Source: CAYGVT01 sp964353355
Lineage (GTDB): Archaea; Thermoplasmatota; DTKX01; GCA-020343715
Assembly (NCBI GenBank): GCA_964353355.1
Contig: CAYGVT010000054.1
Location: 1-24,211, forward strand
DNA: 24,211 nucleotides
Reading direction: 5' to 3'
The position numbers and the translations under genes are program-made. Within the stretch, counting starts at the first letter, position 1, and each line of letters begins with the position of its first letter. Below the pieces are notes generated by a model that was not told where the DNA came from, searched no databases, and saw only the letters and a list, made by a program, of their open reading frames with translations. This document shows positions 1-7,075 of this stretch, one piece after another.

Positions 1-1587
1 AACTCGACCGACCCCTCCAACCCCGACACCGACGGCGACGGCATGCTCGACGGCTTCGAGTTCGACTACGGCGACGTCGACGGCGACGGCCTCCCGACGT
101 GGTGGGAGCGCGAGAACGCAGGCGTGTTCCAGAACGCCGAGCTCAGACGCGACACCGACCTGGACCGCGTGGTCGATACGCTTGACGACTGGGACGGCGA
201 CGGGCTCGCCAACCTGCAAGAGTACATCTGGAGGCTCGACCCGTGGAGCTACGACACCGACGGCGACAGGGTCGTCGACCGCAACGAGAACAGGACCGGA
301 CTGCCCAGGTCGCCCGTCTACTCGGACTCGGACGGCGACATCATCCCCGACTGGTGGGAGGAAATGCATGGGCTCGTCGCGCTCGACCCCACCGACAGGT
401 GGGCAGACCCCGACCGAGACCAGCTCGTCAACCTCGACGAGTACATCTACAACCTCGACCCGTTCGACCCGGATTCAGACGGCGACGGCGAGCCGGACCT
501 CTTCGACCACGAGATGATGAGCAGCCCCGACGCCTTCGACGGCGACGGTGACGGCATCGCCAGCTGGTGGGAGACGTTCTACGCGGCCATACTGGACCCC
601 GCCAACCCCGACGACGCCCAGGAGAACGACGACAAGGACAACTGGACCAACTTCGAGGAGTGGGCCAACCCGCTGGACCCCTACGACTACGTCCCGACGG
701 ACCCCACGATGACGAGCACTGACGGCGACTGGCTGGCGGACGACAACGACCCGACGCCGGTCTACGTCGCCTTCACGACCCGGCCCCTGAACCCGACGAG
801 GAGCGTCCAAGCCCTGGACCCGCTCAGGGCCGTGGACCGCTACGGCAACCCCGAGTCCGAAGGGGACATGGACCAGGACATGCTCAACAACACGGCCGAG
901 TTCGCCCGTGACGTGTCGCACACCGACCCGACCGACCCCGACACCGACGGGGACGGCATGCCCGATGGCTGGGAGGTCGTGATGGCCTCGTGGGACCCCA
1001 ACACAGGCAAACCCAATCTGAACCCGCTCGACCCCAACGACAAGTACAATGATCCAGACTGGGACGGCGTGAGCTACACGCTTCAGAGGGACTCCGAGGG
1101 CAAGTACATCATCGAGGAGGGGGACATCAACCACGATGGCTACATCGACCCCCTCACCGAGCACGAGACGTTCTGCAACCTGGAGGAGTACATCTACGGC
1201 TTCGACGTCAACCGCGACGGCATCAACGACATCACGTCGAACCCGAACTTGTGGGACACGGACGAGGACGGCATCATGGACGGCTGGGAAACGCTCCTGA
1301 ACGACTACGACGGTGACAAGATATCCAACTTCTTCGAGCTGCTCTACGGCCTCAACCCGTTCGACCCCCTCGGGGTGAACGGCACCAAGGGCGACCCCGA
1401 CGAGGACGGCTACACCAACATCCAGGAGTTCTGGAACAACACCAACCCCCGCGACGCCGCCTCCCACCCGGGCCCGGGCATGACCTCCATGCCACGTCCA
1501 CCGGGCTGGTACCTGCGCGAGATTTGGGAGGCCGACCGCAGGCGGGGATGGACTCTCGGGCACGGGACGGACCAGATGACGATGTGA
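1..1587 (+). CDS. Secreted protein with Asp-rich Ca-binding (thrombospondin type 3-like) repeats, 3' part
   Basis: The reading frame is open from base 1, so the true start lies left of the window; 528 codons are visible. The protein is a chain of repeats of the form D-x-D-G-D-G-x-x-D-x-W-E followed by G-L-x-P and N-L-x-E-Y-I-x-x-L-D-P-F. Clear units include DTDGDGMPDGWE, DSDGDIIPDWWE, DTDEDGIMDGWE and DPDEDGYTNIQEF. Such Asp-rich loops are known in thrombospondin type 3 and EF-hand-like surface proteins, where they bind calcium and stiffen a stalk. The composition is strongly acidic, which fits an extracellular protein. The C-terminus (ending in HGTDQMTM) has no membrane anchor or obvious sorting motif, so attachment, if any, must be N-terminal. 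It converges on the RecJ-like gene with an 82-nt gap. The fold class is well supported; the biological role is unknown. Confidence 0.85.
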   Translation, partial: NSTDPSNPDTDGDGMLDGFEFDYGDVDGDGLPTWWERENAGVFQNAELRRDTDLDRVVDTLDDWDGDGLANLQEYIWRLDPWSYDTDGDRVVDRNENRTGLPRSPVYSDSDGDIIPDWWEEMHGLVALDPTDRWADPDRDQLVNLDEYIYNLDPFDPDSDGDGEPDLFDHEMMSSPDAFDGDGDGIASWWETFYAAILDPANPDDAQENDDKDNWTNFEEWANPLDPYDYVPTDPTMTSTDGDWLADDNDPTPVYVAFTTRPLNPTRSVQALDPLRAVDRYGNPESEGDMDQDMLNNTAEFARDVSHTDPTDPDTDGDGMPDGWEVVMASWDPNTGKPNLNPLDPNDKYNDPDWDGVSYTLQRDSEGKYIIEEGDINHDGYIDPLTEHETFCNLEEYIYGFDVNRDGINDITSNPNLWDTDEDGIMDGWETLLNDYDGDKISNFFELLYGLNPFDPLGVNGTKGDPDEDGYTNIQEFWNNTNPRDAASHPGPGMTSMPRPPGWYLREIWEADRRRGWTLGHGTDQMTM

Positions 1588-1669
1588 CCGTGAGCCCGTG
1601 CGACCGATGCTGTGCTCTCCCGTCTGGACCAGCCGGGGGGTGAGGCCTCTTCGCTACCCAGGCCAGGGC

Positions 1670-3214
1670 CTACTCGCAGACCACATCCGACCCGTCCTCA
1701 TCCCCGTCCACGTCCCCGTCCTCTTCCCCACCCTCGTCCCGACCGACCTTCAGGCCCATGTCGGACCCCACGAGCTCGGGCGGCGGGCGCTCCTTGAGGG
1801 CCGGCACCTGCTCTACCAGCAGGGCCTCGAGGGCGTCGAGGAAGGTCTGCTCCGTGCCGTCGGGGATGGAAGCGCCCGCGGCGATGTCGTGCCCGCCTCC
1901 CACCCCACCCACCTCTGCGGCCGCCCGCGTCAGGGCTGAAGCGAGATCGAGCCCCTGCTCGACCAGCTGCCTCGTGCCCCTCGCGGACACCTTGACGATG
2001 CCGCGCTCGTCGACCTTGTTGGCCAGCGCTACGATGGGGAGCCCGGGGTCCGTGTCGACCTCGAGGGCCTGCATCGCCATGCTCGCGACCGTGCCGACAA
2101 TCGTGTCCGGTATCCGGTCGCGCGCGTGGAAGTACTGCAGAGCGCGCCTGCGCACGACGCCCAGCGCCGCCACCGTCCTCAGGCCGTCCACGAGCCTCGC
2201 ACGGTGCGACCCCAGCAGCCGACGGGCCTCCTCGAGCGCCTCCAGCCTGTCGCCAAGGCACACCTCCATGCCAACGCGCGCCATGCCGTAGCGGCCGCAC
2301 GCGTTGAGCAGCGTCGCAAACTCCATCGCGTCGCGCGTCTCCGACCCGCGCTCCTCCGCACCGAAGACGTAGGCCTCCTGCACGAGTGCGCGCACAGAGA
2401 CGTGGCCGTGGCCCTGCATGAGCAGTATCTCGCCCAGCCGTGAGATGATGCGCCGCCGCTCGTCGTCGGCGAGCTCGGCCCACGTGCGCCAGCGCTCCCC
2501 GGCCATGGGCTCCACGTCCGCGTCGCGCATGACCTCCATCGCGCCCAGCTCTGTGCCGGAGACGCCAGGGACGGCCGGGGTCGAGTACTGGAGCATCTTG
2601 TGCACCGGCCGAGTCTCGCGCCCGAAGAACGCGAGGTCCATCCTCGGCTCGACCAGCCCCGCGGCCTTGGCCTCCGCGACGATGTCCGCGTTGACCCCCG
2701 CAAGACGGCCCACGCGGTGGTGCTGGAGGTCGCCCACCGCGCCCACTATGGCCAGGGGCGCGAGGGAGACGTTGGCCCTGTCGAGCGCGCGCGCGAGCAG
2801 GTAGGTCGCCCCGGCCCCCGAGAGGTGCTGCGCGCCGTCGACCCCGTGCAGGTGCGGGTTGAGCTGGTGGAAGGACCCGCCGTCGGGCAGGGGGCCAAGC
2901 TCCTCACGGCGCGCGGGAACGTGGTGGTCCGTGACGAGGCACCTGAAGCCGCGCATGCGGTCGAGCTGTCCGGAGCCCAGGTCGGTGAACCAGACCAGCT
3001 GGGAGGGACCCCCCTCCTTGGCCAACCTCTCGACAAGGAAGTCGTCGAGCTGCTTCACGAAGACGACCTCGGGCCGCACACCGAGACCCCGCAGCGCCCG
3101 GTAGGCTATCGCCCCCGCGCAGACGCCATCGGCGTCGATGTGGGTGACGACGCGAACGCGCGGCTCGCCCTTGAGGATGGAGGCCGCCCTCGCGGCCGCG
3201 TCGAGGAGCCTCAT
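1670..3214 (-). CDS. RecJ-like DHH/DHHA1 family single-strand nuclease or phosphoesterase (archaeal GAN-like)
   Basis: A 514-aa protein with all main DHH motifs: HIDADG (about 25-30), TDLGSG (77-82), TDHH (95-98) and GDLQ (161-164). A DHHA1 motif, GGGHDIAAG, lies near residue 440. The Asp/His residues coordinate Mn or Mg for exonucleolytic hydrolysis of single-stranded nucleic acid. In archaea, RecJ homologues of this size include GAN, which binds the GINS part of the replicative helicase, so a replication or repair role is likely but inferred. The acidic tail (EEDGDVDGDEDGSDVVCE) is disordered and could be a docking segment. I chose ATG 3214: the conserved domain starts just after it, and a TATA-like GCTTATCT lies about 30 nt upstream. 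GTG 3217 is directly adjacent, and an open frame continues to 3283. The gene is divergent from the 73-aa gene. Confidence 0.85.
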   Translation of the reverse strand: MRLLDAAARAASILKGEPRVRVVTHIDADGVCAGAIAYRALRGLGVRPEVVFVKQLDDFLVERLAKEGGPSQLVWFTDLGSGQLDRMRGFRCLVTDHHVPARREELGPLPDGGSFHQLNPHLHGVDGAQHLSGAGATYLLARALDRANVSLAPLAIVGAVGDLQHHRVGRLAGVNADIVAEAKAAGLVEPRMDLAFFGRETRPVHKMLQYSTPAVPGVSGTELGAMEVMRDADVEPMAGERWRTWAELADDERRRIISRLGEILLMQGHGHVSVRALVQEAYVFGAEERGSETRDAMEFATLLNACGRYGMARVGMEVCLGDRLEALEEARRLLGSHRARLVDGLRTVAALGVVRRRALQYFHARDRIPDTIVGTVASMAMQALEVDTDPGLPIVALANKVDERGIVKVSARGTRQLVEQGLDLASALTRAAAEVGGVGGGHDIAAGASIPDGTEQTFLDALEALLVEQVPALKERPPPELVGSDMGLKVGRDEGGEEDGDVDGDEDGSDVVCE

Positions 3215-3241
3215 CACGAATCCATCGTACGCGGCCCGACC

Positions 3242-3249
3242 AGATAAGC
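3242..3249 (-). promoter_or_regulatory. TATA-like box of the RecJ-like gene
   Basis: On the minus strand the sequence reads GGCTTATCTG, centred about 29-32 nt upstream of the GTG/ATG start pair at 3217/3214. That spacing suits an almost leaderless mRNA. It is AT-poor compared with the consensus, so support is moderate. Confidence 0.45.
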
Positions 3250-3305
3250 CTTGGGGGAGGGGGTGGGCGGATGTGCCAGGCACGACGTCTTGGCATCGGG
3301 GGAAT

Positions 3306-3312
3306 CCTTATC
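3306..3312 (+). promoter_or_regulatory. TATA-like box of the 73-aa gene
   Basis: CCTTATC is centred about 31 nt upstream of ATG 3341. It mirrors the box on the other strand 60 nt away, giving a compact divergent promoter. The spacing favours ATG 3341 over ATG 3326, which would lie upstream of the expected transcription start. Confidence 0.5.
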
Positions 3313-3340
3313 ATCCGCGCAGCCCATGTTGCTGGCTGCG

Positions 3341-3562
3341 ATGAAGACCTACATCAAGCTCGTCTTCAGCTCCGAGGGTGCGAAGCCCTCGGACGTCGTG
3401 GACCGGCTTTGCATGCTGGGGTTCAGCCCCGTGCAGGGCCACTACGACCTGGTCTACACGTGGGACCGCAACGCGTCCGTGCAGGACGCCATCTGGTTCG
3501 GCGACAAGATCCACGCGGTGCTCAAGGGGCTCAACGTGCAGTACGAGGTTGAGACTATCTGA
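3341..3562 (+). CDS. Conserved small archaeal protein, 73 aa, unknown function
   Basis: Starts MKTYIKLVFSSEGAKPSDVV and ends with NVQYEVETI. The pattern is a beta strand (TYIKLVFSSEG), a helix (PSDVVDRLCMLGF), a strand (GHYDLVYTW), a helix (VQDAIWFGDKIHAVLKGLN) and a strand (VQYEVETI). This suggests a ferredoxin-like alpha/beta fold such as is found in small ligand-binding or regulatory domains. It resembles small conserved proteins I associate with other euryarchaea, but I know no function. No membrane segment or Cys motif is present. ATG 3326 in the same frame would add five residues; ATG 3341 fits the promoter spacing better. It converges on the gene at 3625. Confidence 0.8.
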   Translation: MKTYIKLVFSSEGAKPSDVVDRLCMLGFSPVQGHYDLVYTWDRNASVQDAIWFGDKIHAVLKGLNVQYEVETI

Positions 3563-3624
3563 GCACAGGGCCCGGTCCCTTCCGCACCGCCCAGCGTCCC
3601 CGCGGTGGTCCAGTGTGGGGCCGC

Positions 3625-4029
3625 TCACGCGTGCTGGACGGCCTTGTAGGTGAAGACGACCGATGCCACGAGCGCGGCGAGCAGGCCGATGGCTATGCCG
3701 CCCAGGAACGTCCCCTCGGCCGTCTTGAAGATCGACATGACGGACTCGGACGTCCTCATGAAGTAGACCATGAGCCCCAGGACGGGAGCCAGGATCAGGG
3801 ACGAGAAGACGAAGAACGTCGAGAAGGCGCTGAAGGCGCTCACCTCGCCGAGGTCCCGCTTCTGCACGGAGGCGCGGGGTGCGGCGCGGCGGGGGGTGGG
3901 TCGGGGGGCCTTCTCCTCTTCCTCTGCCTCTTCCTCGCCCTCGCCCTCCTCCAGCTCCTCATCCTCGAGGGCCTCGTCGACCTCATCGTCGAGGGGCTTC
4001 GCGGCCGTCACCCCGTCGTCCTTGGCCAT
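3625..4029 (-). CDS. Small membrane protein with acidic N-terminus and two TM helices, 134 aa
   Basis: Residues 13-40 are almost all Asp and Glu, followed by a Pro/Arg stretch at 42-52. Two hydrophobic helices follow, at about 65-91 (FSTFFVFSSLILAPVLGLMV) and 107-128 (GTFLGGIAIGLLAALVASVV), then a short tail VQHA. The acidic segment is probably cytoplasmic and disordered. The start ATG 4029 is well fixed because a strong TATA box (CTTCATATAT) is centred 26 nt upstream, giving a leaderless transcript; the longer open frame to 4554 has no promoter support and crosses the divergent gene. Function is not recognised. It is divergent from the 97-aa membrane protein at 4246. Confidence 0.75.
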   Translation of the reverse strand: MAKDDGVTAAKPLDDEVDEALEDEELEEGEGEEEAEEEEKAPRPTPRRAAPRASVQKRDLGEVSAFSAFSTFFVFSSLILAPVLGLMVYFMRTSESVMSIFKTAEGTFLGGIAIGLLAALVASVVFTYKAVQHA

Positions 4030-4050
4030 GTTTGCTGGAATGGCCCATCC

Positions 4051-4059
4051 ATATATGAA
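4051..4059 (-). promoter_or_regulatory. TATA box, leaderless promoter of the 134-aa membrane protein
   Basis: The minus strand reads CTTCATATAT, centred 26 nt upstream of ATG 4029, the standard archaeal spacing between TATA centre and transcription start. Transcription would therefore start at or next to the start codon. Confidence 0.7.
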
Positions 4060-4117
4060 GTTTTTGGCCTCTCCCTTGACGCGGTGGCACGGAGCGGCCG
4101 TCTGCCAGGCGTCGTAA

Positions 4118-4140
4118 CGGGCGTCGATGGGCGACGCCCG
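4118..4140. promoter_or_regulatory. Perfect 9-bp inverted repeat between divergent membrane-protein promoters
   Basis: CGGGCGTCG, a 5-nt spacer (ATGGG) and CGACGCCCG form a perfect palindrome. An extra direct copy of GGCGTCG lies at 4108-4114. The element sits between the minus-strand TATA (4051-4059) and the plus-strand TATA (4217-4224), outside both predicted transcripts. An operator for a dimeric regulator is plausible but inferred. In GC-rich DNA some palindromes occur by chance. Confidence 0.4.
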
Positions 4141-4216
4141 TGGTGACCGGTGTCCGCGGCCGGCACTCGCCCCCAGCCCCAGTGGTTCCATTCGTTCCCC
4201 TGAGGGCCGCAATCCA

Positions 4217-4224
4217 GATATATC
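4217..4224 (+). promoter_or_regulatory. TATA box, leaderless promoter of the 97-aa protein
   Basis: GATATATC is centred 26 nt upstream of GTG 4246. This position supports GTG 4246 as both the transcription and translation start. Confidence 0.7.
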
Positions 4225-4245
4225 GCGGGAGGCCATCGAACAGAC

Positions 4246-4539
4246 GTGGATGCTCAGGAGCGGGCCTATACGCCCGTCACCCTCACCGATGGCACGACGG
4301 CAGAGGTCGCCATCCAGGGCGAGTGGGCCTATGTCAGGATGCCATCTGGCAAGGAGGGACGCGTCAAGGCCTCCTGCCTCGGGCATTACCTCGCGGGGGA
4401 CGGTCGGGATCCTGCGACCCTTGAGGGTGTCGCGACGGAGTACAGGCGGGGGATGCGCATGGCCCTCTGGCAGCTCCTGGCGTTCGTCGGGCTGCTCCTG
4501 ACCATCGTGGGGGCGCTCATCCTGCTGCAGCTCATGTAA
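4246..4539 (+). CDS. Tail-anchored small membrane protein, 97 aa
   Basis: Starts at GTG (MDAQERAYTPVTLTDG), supported by the TATA box 26 nt upstream. Residues 9-45 are a beta-rich, SH3-like stretch (VTLTDGTTAEVAIQGEWAYV, then GKEGRVKASCLGHYL). A linker precedes a single C-terminal TM helix at about residues 74-96 (LLAFVGLLLTIVGALILL). This layout predicts a cytosolic N-terminus anchored by its tail. Function is not recognised. Its divergent arrangement with another small membrane protein, around a shared inverted repeat, suggests common regulation. Confidence 0.75.
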   Translation: MDAQERAYTPVTLTDGTTAEVAIQGEWAYVRMPSGKEGRVKASCLGHYLAGDGRDPATLEGVATEYRRGMRMALWQLLAFVGLLLTIVGALILLQLM

Positions 4540-4571
4540 GGCGGTTGAGCGCACCGCTCCAGCACCAAATT

Positions 4572-4579
4572 CAATAAAC
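4572..4579 (+). promoter_or_regulatory. TATA-like box of the radical SAM gene
   Basis: CAATAAAC is centred about 41 nt upstream of GTG 4616, predicting a leader of about 15 nt. That leader contains GGAG (4601-4604), a possible ribosome binding site about 11 nt before the start. Confidence 0.5.
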
Positions 4580-4615
4580 CCCTCGCCCCTACGAGGAAGA
4601 GGAGCGGCTCATCCG

Positions 4616-5758
4616 GTGGCGAACCCGGTCGTGAAGAACATGGGAGGGCTCGGCAAGGGCCTCTCGTACAGGTACAACAGGGCACGCAGGAGGTGCATGC
4701 GCCCCTCGTTCCTCATCCACCAGGTGACGGTGAGGTGCAACTCCAGGTGCGCCATGTGCGGCATCTGGAAGCTAGAGCCGGGTGATGAGCTCGCCCTCGA
4801 TGATGTCGACCGTCTGTTGGAGGACCCGTTCATGTCCGGCCTCCGCTGGGTCAACATCACGGGGGGGGAGCCGTTCCTCCGGCCCGACCTCTCCGACATC
4901 ATCTCGTCCTACGTGAGGCGATGCCCGTCGCTCGAGATAGTCGCCATCCCCACCAACGGCTTCCTGCCGGACCGTATCGAGGAGGTGGTCCGCAAGGCCT
5001 TGGTCGCCATCGAGGGCACCAAAGTGCTGCTGAGCGTCACGGTATCGGTCGACGCCATCGGCGAGGAGCACGAGCGCATCCGCGGCGTGCCTGGATGCTT
5101 CGACCGGGCCATGGAGACCCTCGAGCGCCTCAAGGCCATAGACCACCCCAGGTTCTCCACCGGGGTCGAGGCGGTCATCACCGCTCTCAACGTGCGCGAC
5201 ATCGCATCCATATACCAAGACCTCAAGGGCAGGACGGGCCACGTCAACATGACCCCGGCGATGGCCGCCGACTTCTACGGCAACATAGACTCGTTCGACG
5301 GCGTGGCCCTGCGGGGCGATGACGTGGGCCGGATGCTCGAGTTCATCCGCTCCATCGCCAAGGAGGAGCCCGCCTACGCCTACTACTTCGACAAGGTCCG
5401 TGACGTCCACGAGCGCGGGCGACGGACGTACCCGTGCCTTGGGTGCTATACCACCATGATGCTCGGCCCCACCGGCGACGTGTTCCCCTGCCTCATGCTG
5501 GGCGGGGACGACTGGAGGCTCGGGAACGTGCGCCAGTCCCCGCCCAGGGACATCTGGTGCGGCGAGAGGGCGGAAGCGGCCCGCCGGCGCATCGCGGGGA
5601 GCCCCCTCTGCGCGCGCTGCACGAACAACTGTGACATCATCGCCAACCTCAAGGCCGAGACGTGGGACTTCGCCCTGTGGATGACGACGCACCCGTCCAC
5701 CTTCCTCGCCCTCCTGCGCTACGTCAGGGAGAGCGACTTCGCGAAGAAGATGGCCTGA
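4616..5758 (+). CDS. Radical SAM protein with SPASM/twitch-like C-terminal Cys cluster, 380 aa
   Basis: The radical SAM 4Fe-4S motif CxxxCxxC is present as CNSRCAMC (C41, C45, C48), followed by the SAM-contacting GGE motif in NITGGEPFL (83-85). The C-terminal third holds further Cys residues: C274 and C277, C292, one in DIWCGE, and SPLCARCTNNCD near 332-339. These suggest an auxiliary Fe-S cluster of the SPASM/twitch type, used by enzymes that modify peptides, cofactors or lipids. GPTGDVFPC is the typical context of such a region. The N-terminus before the motif is basic (YRYNRARRRCMRPS), which may favour membrane or nucleic-acid contact. The start is GTG 4616. No partner peptide gene is visible; flanking genes encode small membrane proteins. 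The substrate is unknown. Family assignment is firm. Confidence 0.9.
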   Translation: MANPVVKNMGGLGKGLSYRYNRARRRCMRPSFLIHQVTVRCNSRCAMCGIWKLEPGDELALDDVDRLLEDPFMSGLRWVNITGGEPFLRPDLSDIISSYVRRCPSLEIVAIPTNGFLPDRIEEVVRKALVAIEGTKVLLSVTVSVDAIGEEHERIRGVPGCFDRAMETLERLKAIDHPRFSTGVEAVITALNVRDIASIYQDLKGRTGHVNMTPAMAADFYGNIDSFDGVALRGDDVGRMLEFIRSIAKEEPAYAYYFDKVRDVHERGRRTYPCLGCYTTMMLGPTGDVFPCLMLGGDDWRLGNVRQSPPRDIWCGERAEAARRRIAGSPLCARCTNNCDIIANLKAETWDFALWMTTHPSTFLALLRYVRESDFAKKMA

Positions 5759-5808
5759 GCCCCGGGCTGGCGCGCCTCCCACGCCCGTCGTCAAAGATGG
5801 CGCCCAAC

Positions 5809-5817
5809 ATTATATAC
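5809..5817 (+). promoter_or_regulatory. TATA box of the 177-aa membrane protein
   Basis: ATTATATAC is among the best TATA matches in the window. Its centre lies about 43 nt upstream of ATG 5856, predicting a 15-20 nt leader. Confidence 0.65.
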
Positions 5818-5855
5818 ACGCACACCATTTTCCACACCGGGACGGACGTGGTCAA

Positions 5856-6389
5856 ATGGACCATCAGCAGAGCAAGTTCAAAAAGACGGCCATGATGTAC
5901 CTCTGGCGGGTGCAGCAGAGCCAGGCGGTCATCTCGATTGTGTTCTGGGGACTGACCATCACGGGCATATTCTACCCGTACTTCAGGGACAAGTTCCACA
6001 ACTTCGGGCTGCCGGAGGAGTGGACCTTCGGCGGGATGCTGGTCATCTTCCTGGTCGTGATGGTCGGCGTCGTCGCGTTCGGGGTCATCTACGACAAGCT
6101 CAAGTTCTGGAAGGAGCAGAACATCGTCGTGGCCGAGCGCAACCCCTACGCGAGCTGGAAGCTGTTGCCCATGCACATGTTCTGGATGGACATATGGCTG
6201 GCCACCGCCAAGACCCAGCAGAACCGGACGCCCGAGCTCGATAGGACCATCGCCTTCGCTGAGGCCTGGTTGAGGCGGTGCGAGGACACCGACCCCTACA
6301 CGAAGCAGATGCGCGCCACCATCAGGGATTTCGTCCTGAAGGGGGACACATCCCGCATCGACGAGCTGACCGAGAGGGCCGCCGAGTAG
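5856..6389 (+). CDS. Two-TM membrane protein with helical cytosolic domain, 177 aa, unknown function
   Basis: The N-terminus is short and basic (MDHQQSKFKKTAMMYLWRVQ). TM1 follows at about residues 24-42 (AVISIVFWGLTITGIFY), a short loop (RDKFHNFGLPEEW), and TM2 at about 57-80 (GMLVIFLVVMVGVVAFGVIY). The rest is soluble and mostly helical, with many Trp and Met residues (WKLLPMHMFWMDIWLATAK) and an acidic C-terminus (DELTERAAE). Both ends should be cytosolic. Family not recognised. The start ATG 5856 is downstream of a strong TATA box and is the first in-frame start. It converges on the hypoxanthine PRTase gene, 80 nt apart. Confidence 0.8.
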   Translation: MDHQQSKFKKTAMMYLWRVQQSQAVISIVFWGLTITGIFYPYFRDKFHNFGLPEEWTFGGMLVIFLVVMVGVVAFGVIYDKLKFWKEQNIVVAERNPYASWKLLPMHMFWMDIWLATAKTQQNRTPELDRTIAFAEAWLRRCEDTDPYTKQMRATIRDFVLKGDTSRIDELTERAAE

Positions 6390-6469
6390 GTGTGCACCGG
6401 TCGCGACCGCGTCCGTCCCCGTCGCGGGCATCGTTCCCGCCGGTCGCCGCCCCGGCCCTCTCGATAGGT

Positions 6470-7039
6470 TCAAGCCTTCGGCTCGAACTCGACCAACCTA
6501 CCACCCTCGACGTGCGCGTTCATCAGGAAGTGGATGGGCATCCCGACCTCGGATTCGATCTCAGAGGGGCGGTCGTGCTTGTTGAAGATGACGTGAATGT
6601 GCTTGATGACGACACCGGCCATTCTGAGCGCCCTTACGACGGCTGTGAGCGTGCCACCGGTGCTGAGCACGTCGTCCACGATGATGACACGGTCGCCCCG
6701 CCTGAGGCCGTTGACGAACAGCTTGTTCCTCGAGTAGCCCGTCGCGGCCTCGATGGAGATCTCGCCCGGCAGGCCGTAGGACCGCTTGCGGACTATGACG
6801 AAGGGCTTGCGCGTCTTGTGGGATAGCAGTGCTGCCAGCGGGATGCCCATCGCCTCGATGGTGACGATCTTGTCGCAGTCGAAGTCGGTGGACTTCATCA
6901 TGTCGAGCGTGACCTCCTCCAGGAGGAGGGGGTCTATCTCGGACGCCCCGTCCGTGAGCGGGTGCACGAAGTACTGGTATCCGCCCTTGTCGACGATTGG
7001 GACGCCCACGAGGGACTCCTTCAGCAGCGAGCGCGGCAT
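6470..7039 (-). CDS. hpt: Hypoxanthine/guanine phosphoribosyltransferase, archaeal type
   Basis: A 189-aa type I PRTase. The PRPP-binding loop VIIVDDVLSTGGT is at 118-130. Other stretches typical of the archaeal HGPRTase family are YQYFVHPLTDG (21-31), KIVTIEAMGIPLA (57-69) and RKRSYGLPGE (84-93). The enzyme joins hypoxanthine or guanine to PRPP, giving IMP or GMP, in the cytosol. Length and motifs match the family over the full protein. It is the last gene of a three-gene operon, 36 nt after the MTA/SAH deaminase gene. A strong Shine-Dalgarno GAGGAGG sits 6 nt before ATG 7039, as expected for an internal gene. The context says its substrate is hypoxanthine released from methylthioinosine. 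An adenine PRTase-like annotation is possible but fits less well. Confidence 0.9.
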   Translation of the reverse strand: MPRSLLKESLVGVPIVDKGGYQYFVHPLTDGASEIDPLLLEEVTLDMMKSTDFDCDKIVTIEAMGIPLAALLSHKTRKPFVIVRKRSYGLPGEISIEAATGYSRNKLFVNGLRRGDRVIIVDDVLSTGGTLTAVVRALRMAGVVIKHIHVIFNKHDRPSEIESEVGMPIHFLMNAHVEGGRLVEFEPKA

Positions 7040-7045
7040 GCAAGG

Positions 7046-7052
7046 CCTCCTC
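7046..7052 (-). promoter_or_regulatory. Shine-Dalgarno site of hpt
   Basis: The minus strand reads GAGGAGG with a 6-nt spacer to ATG 7039. It is one of the strongest ribosome binding sites in the window and contrasts with the leaderless first gene of the same operon. Confidence 0.75.
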
Positions 7053-7075
7053 GAGTGGAGGGCCGTCGGGGCAAT

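Noticed and set aside
3215..3283. Extension of the RecJ-like protein to the first in-frame ATG at 3283
   Set aside because: The extra 23 residues lie across the TATA-like box and show no conserved pattern.
4030..4554. Extension of the 134-aa membrane protein to ATG 4554
   Set aside because: It would run through a strong TATA box and overlap the divergent 97-aa gene; the leaderless ATG 4029 is far better supported.
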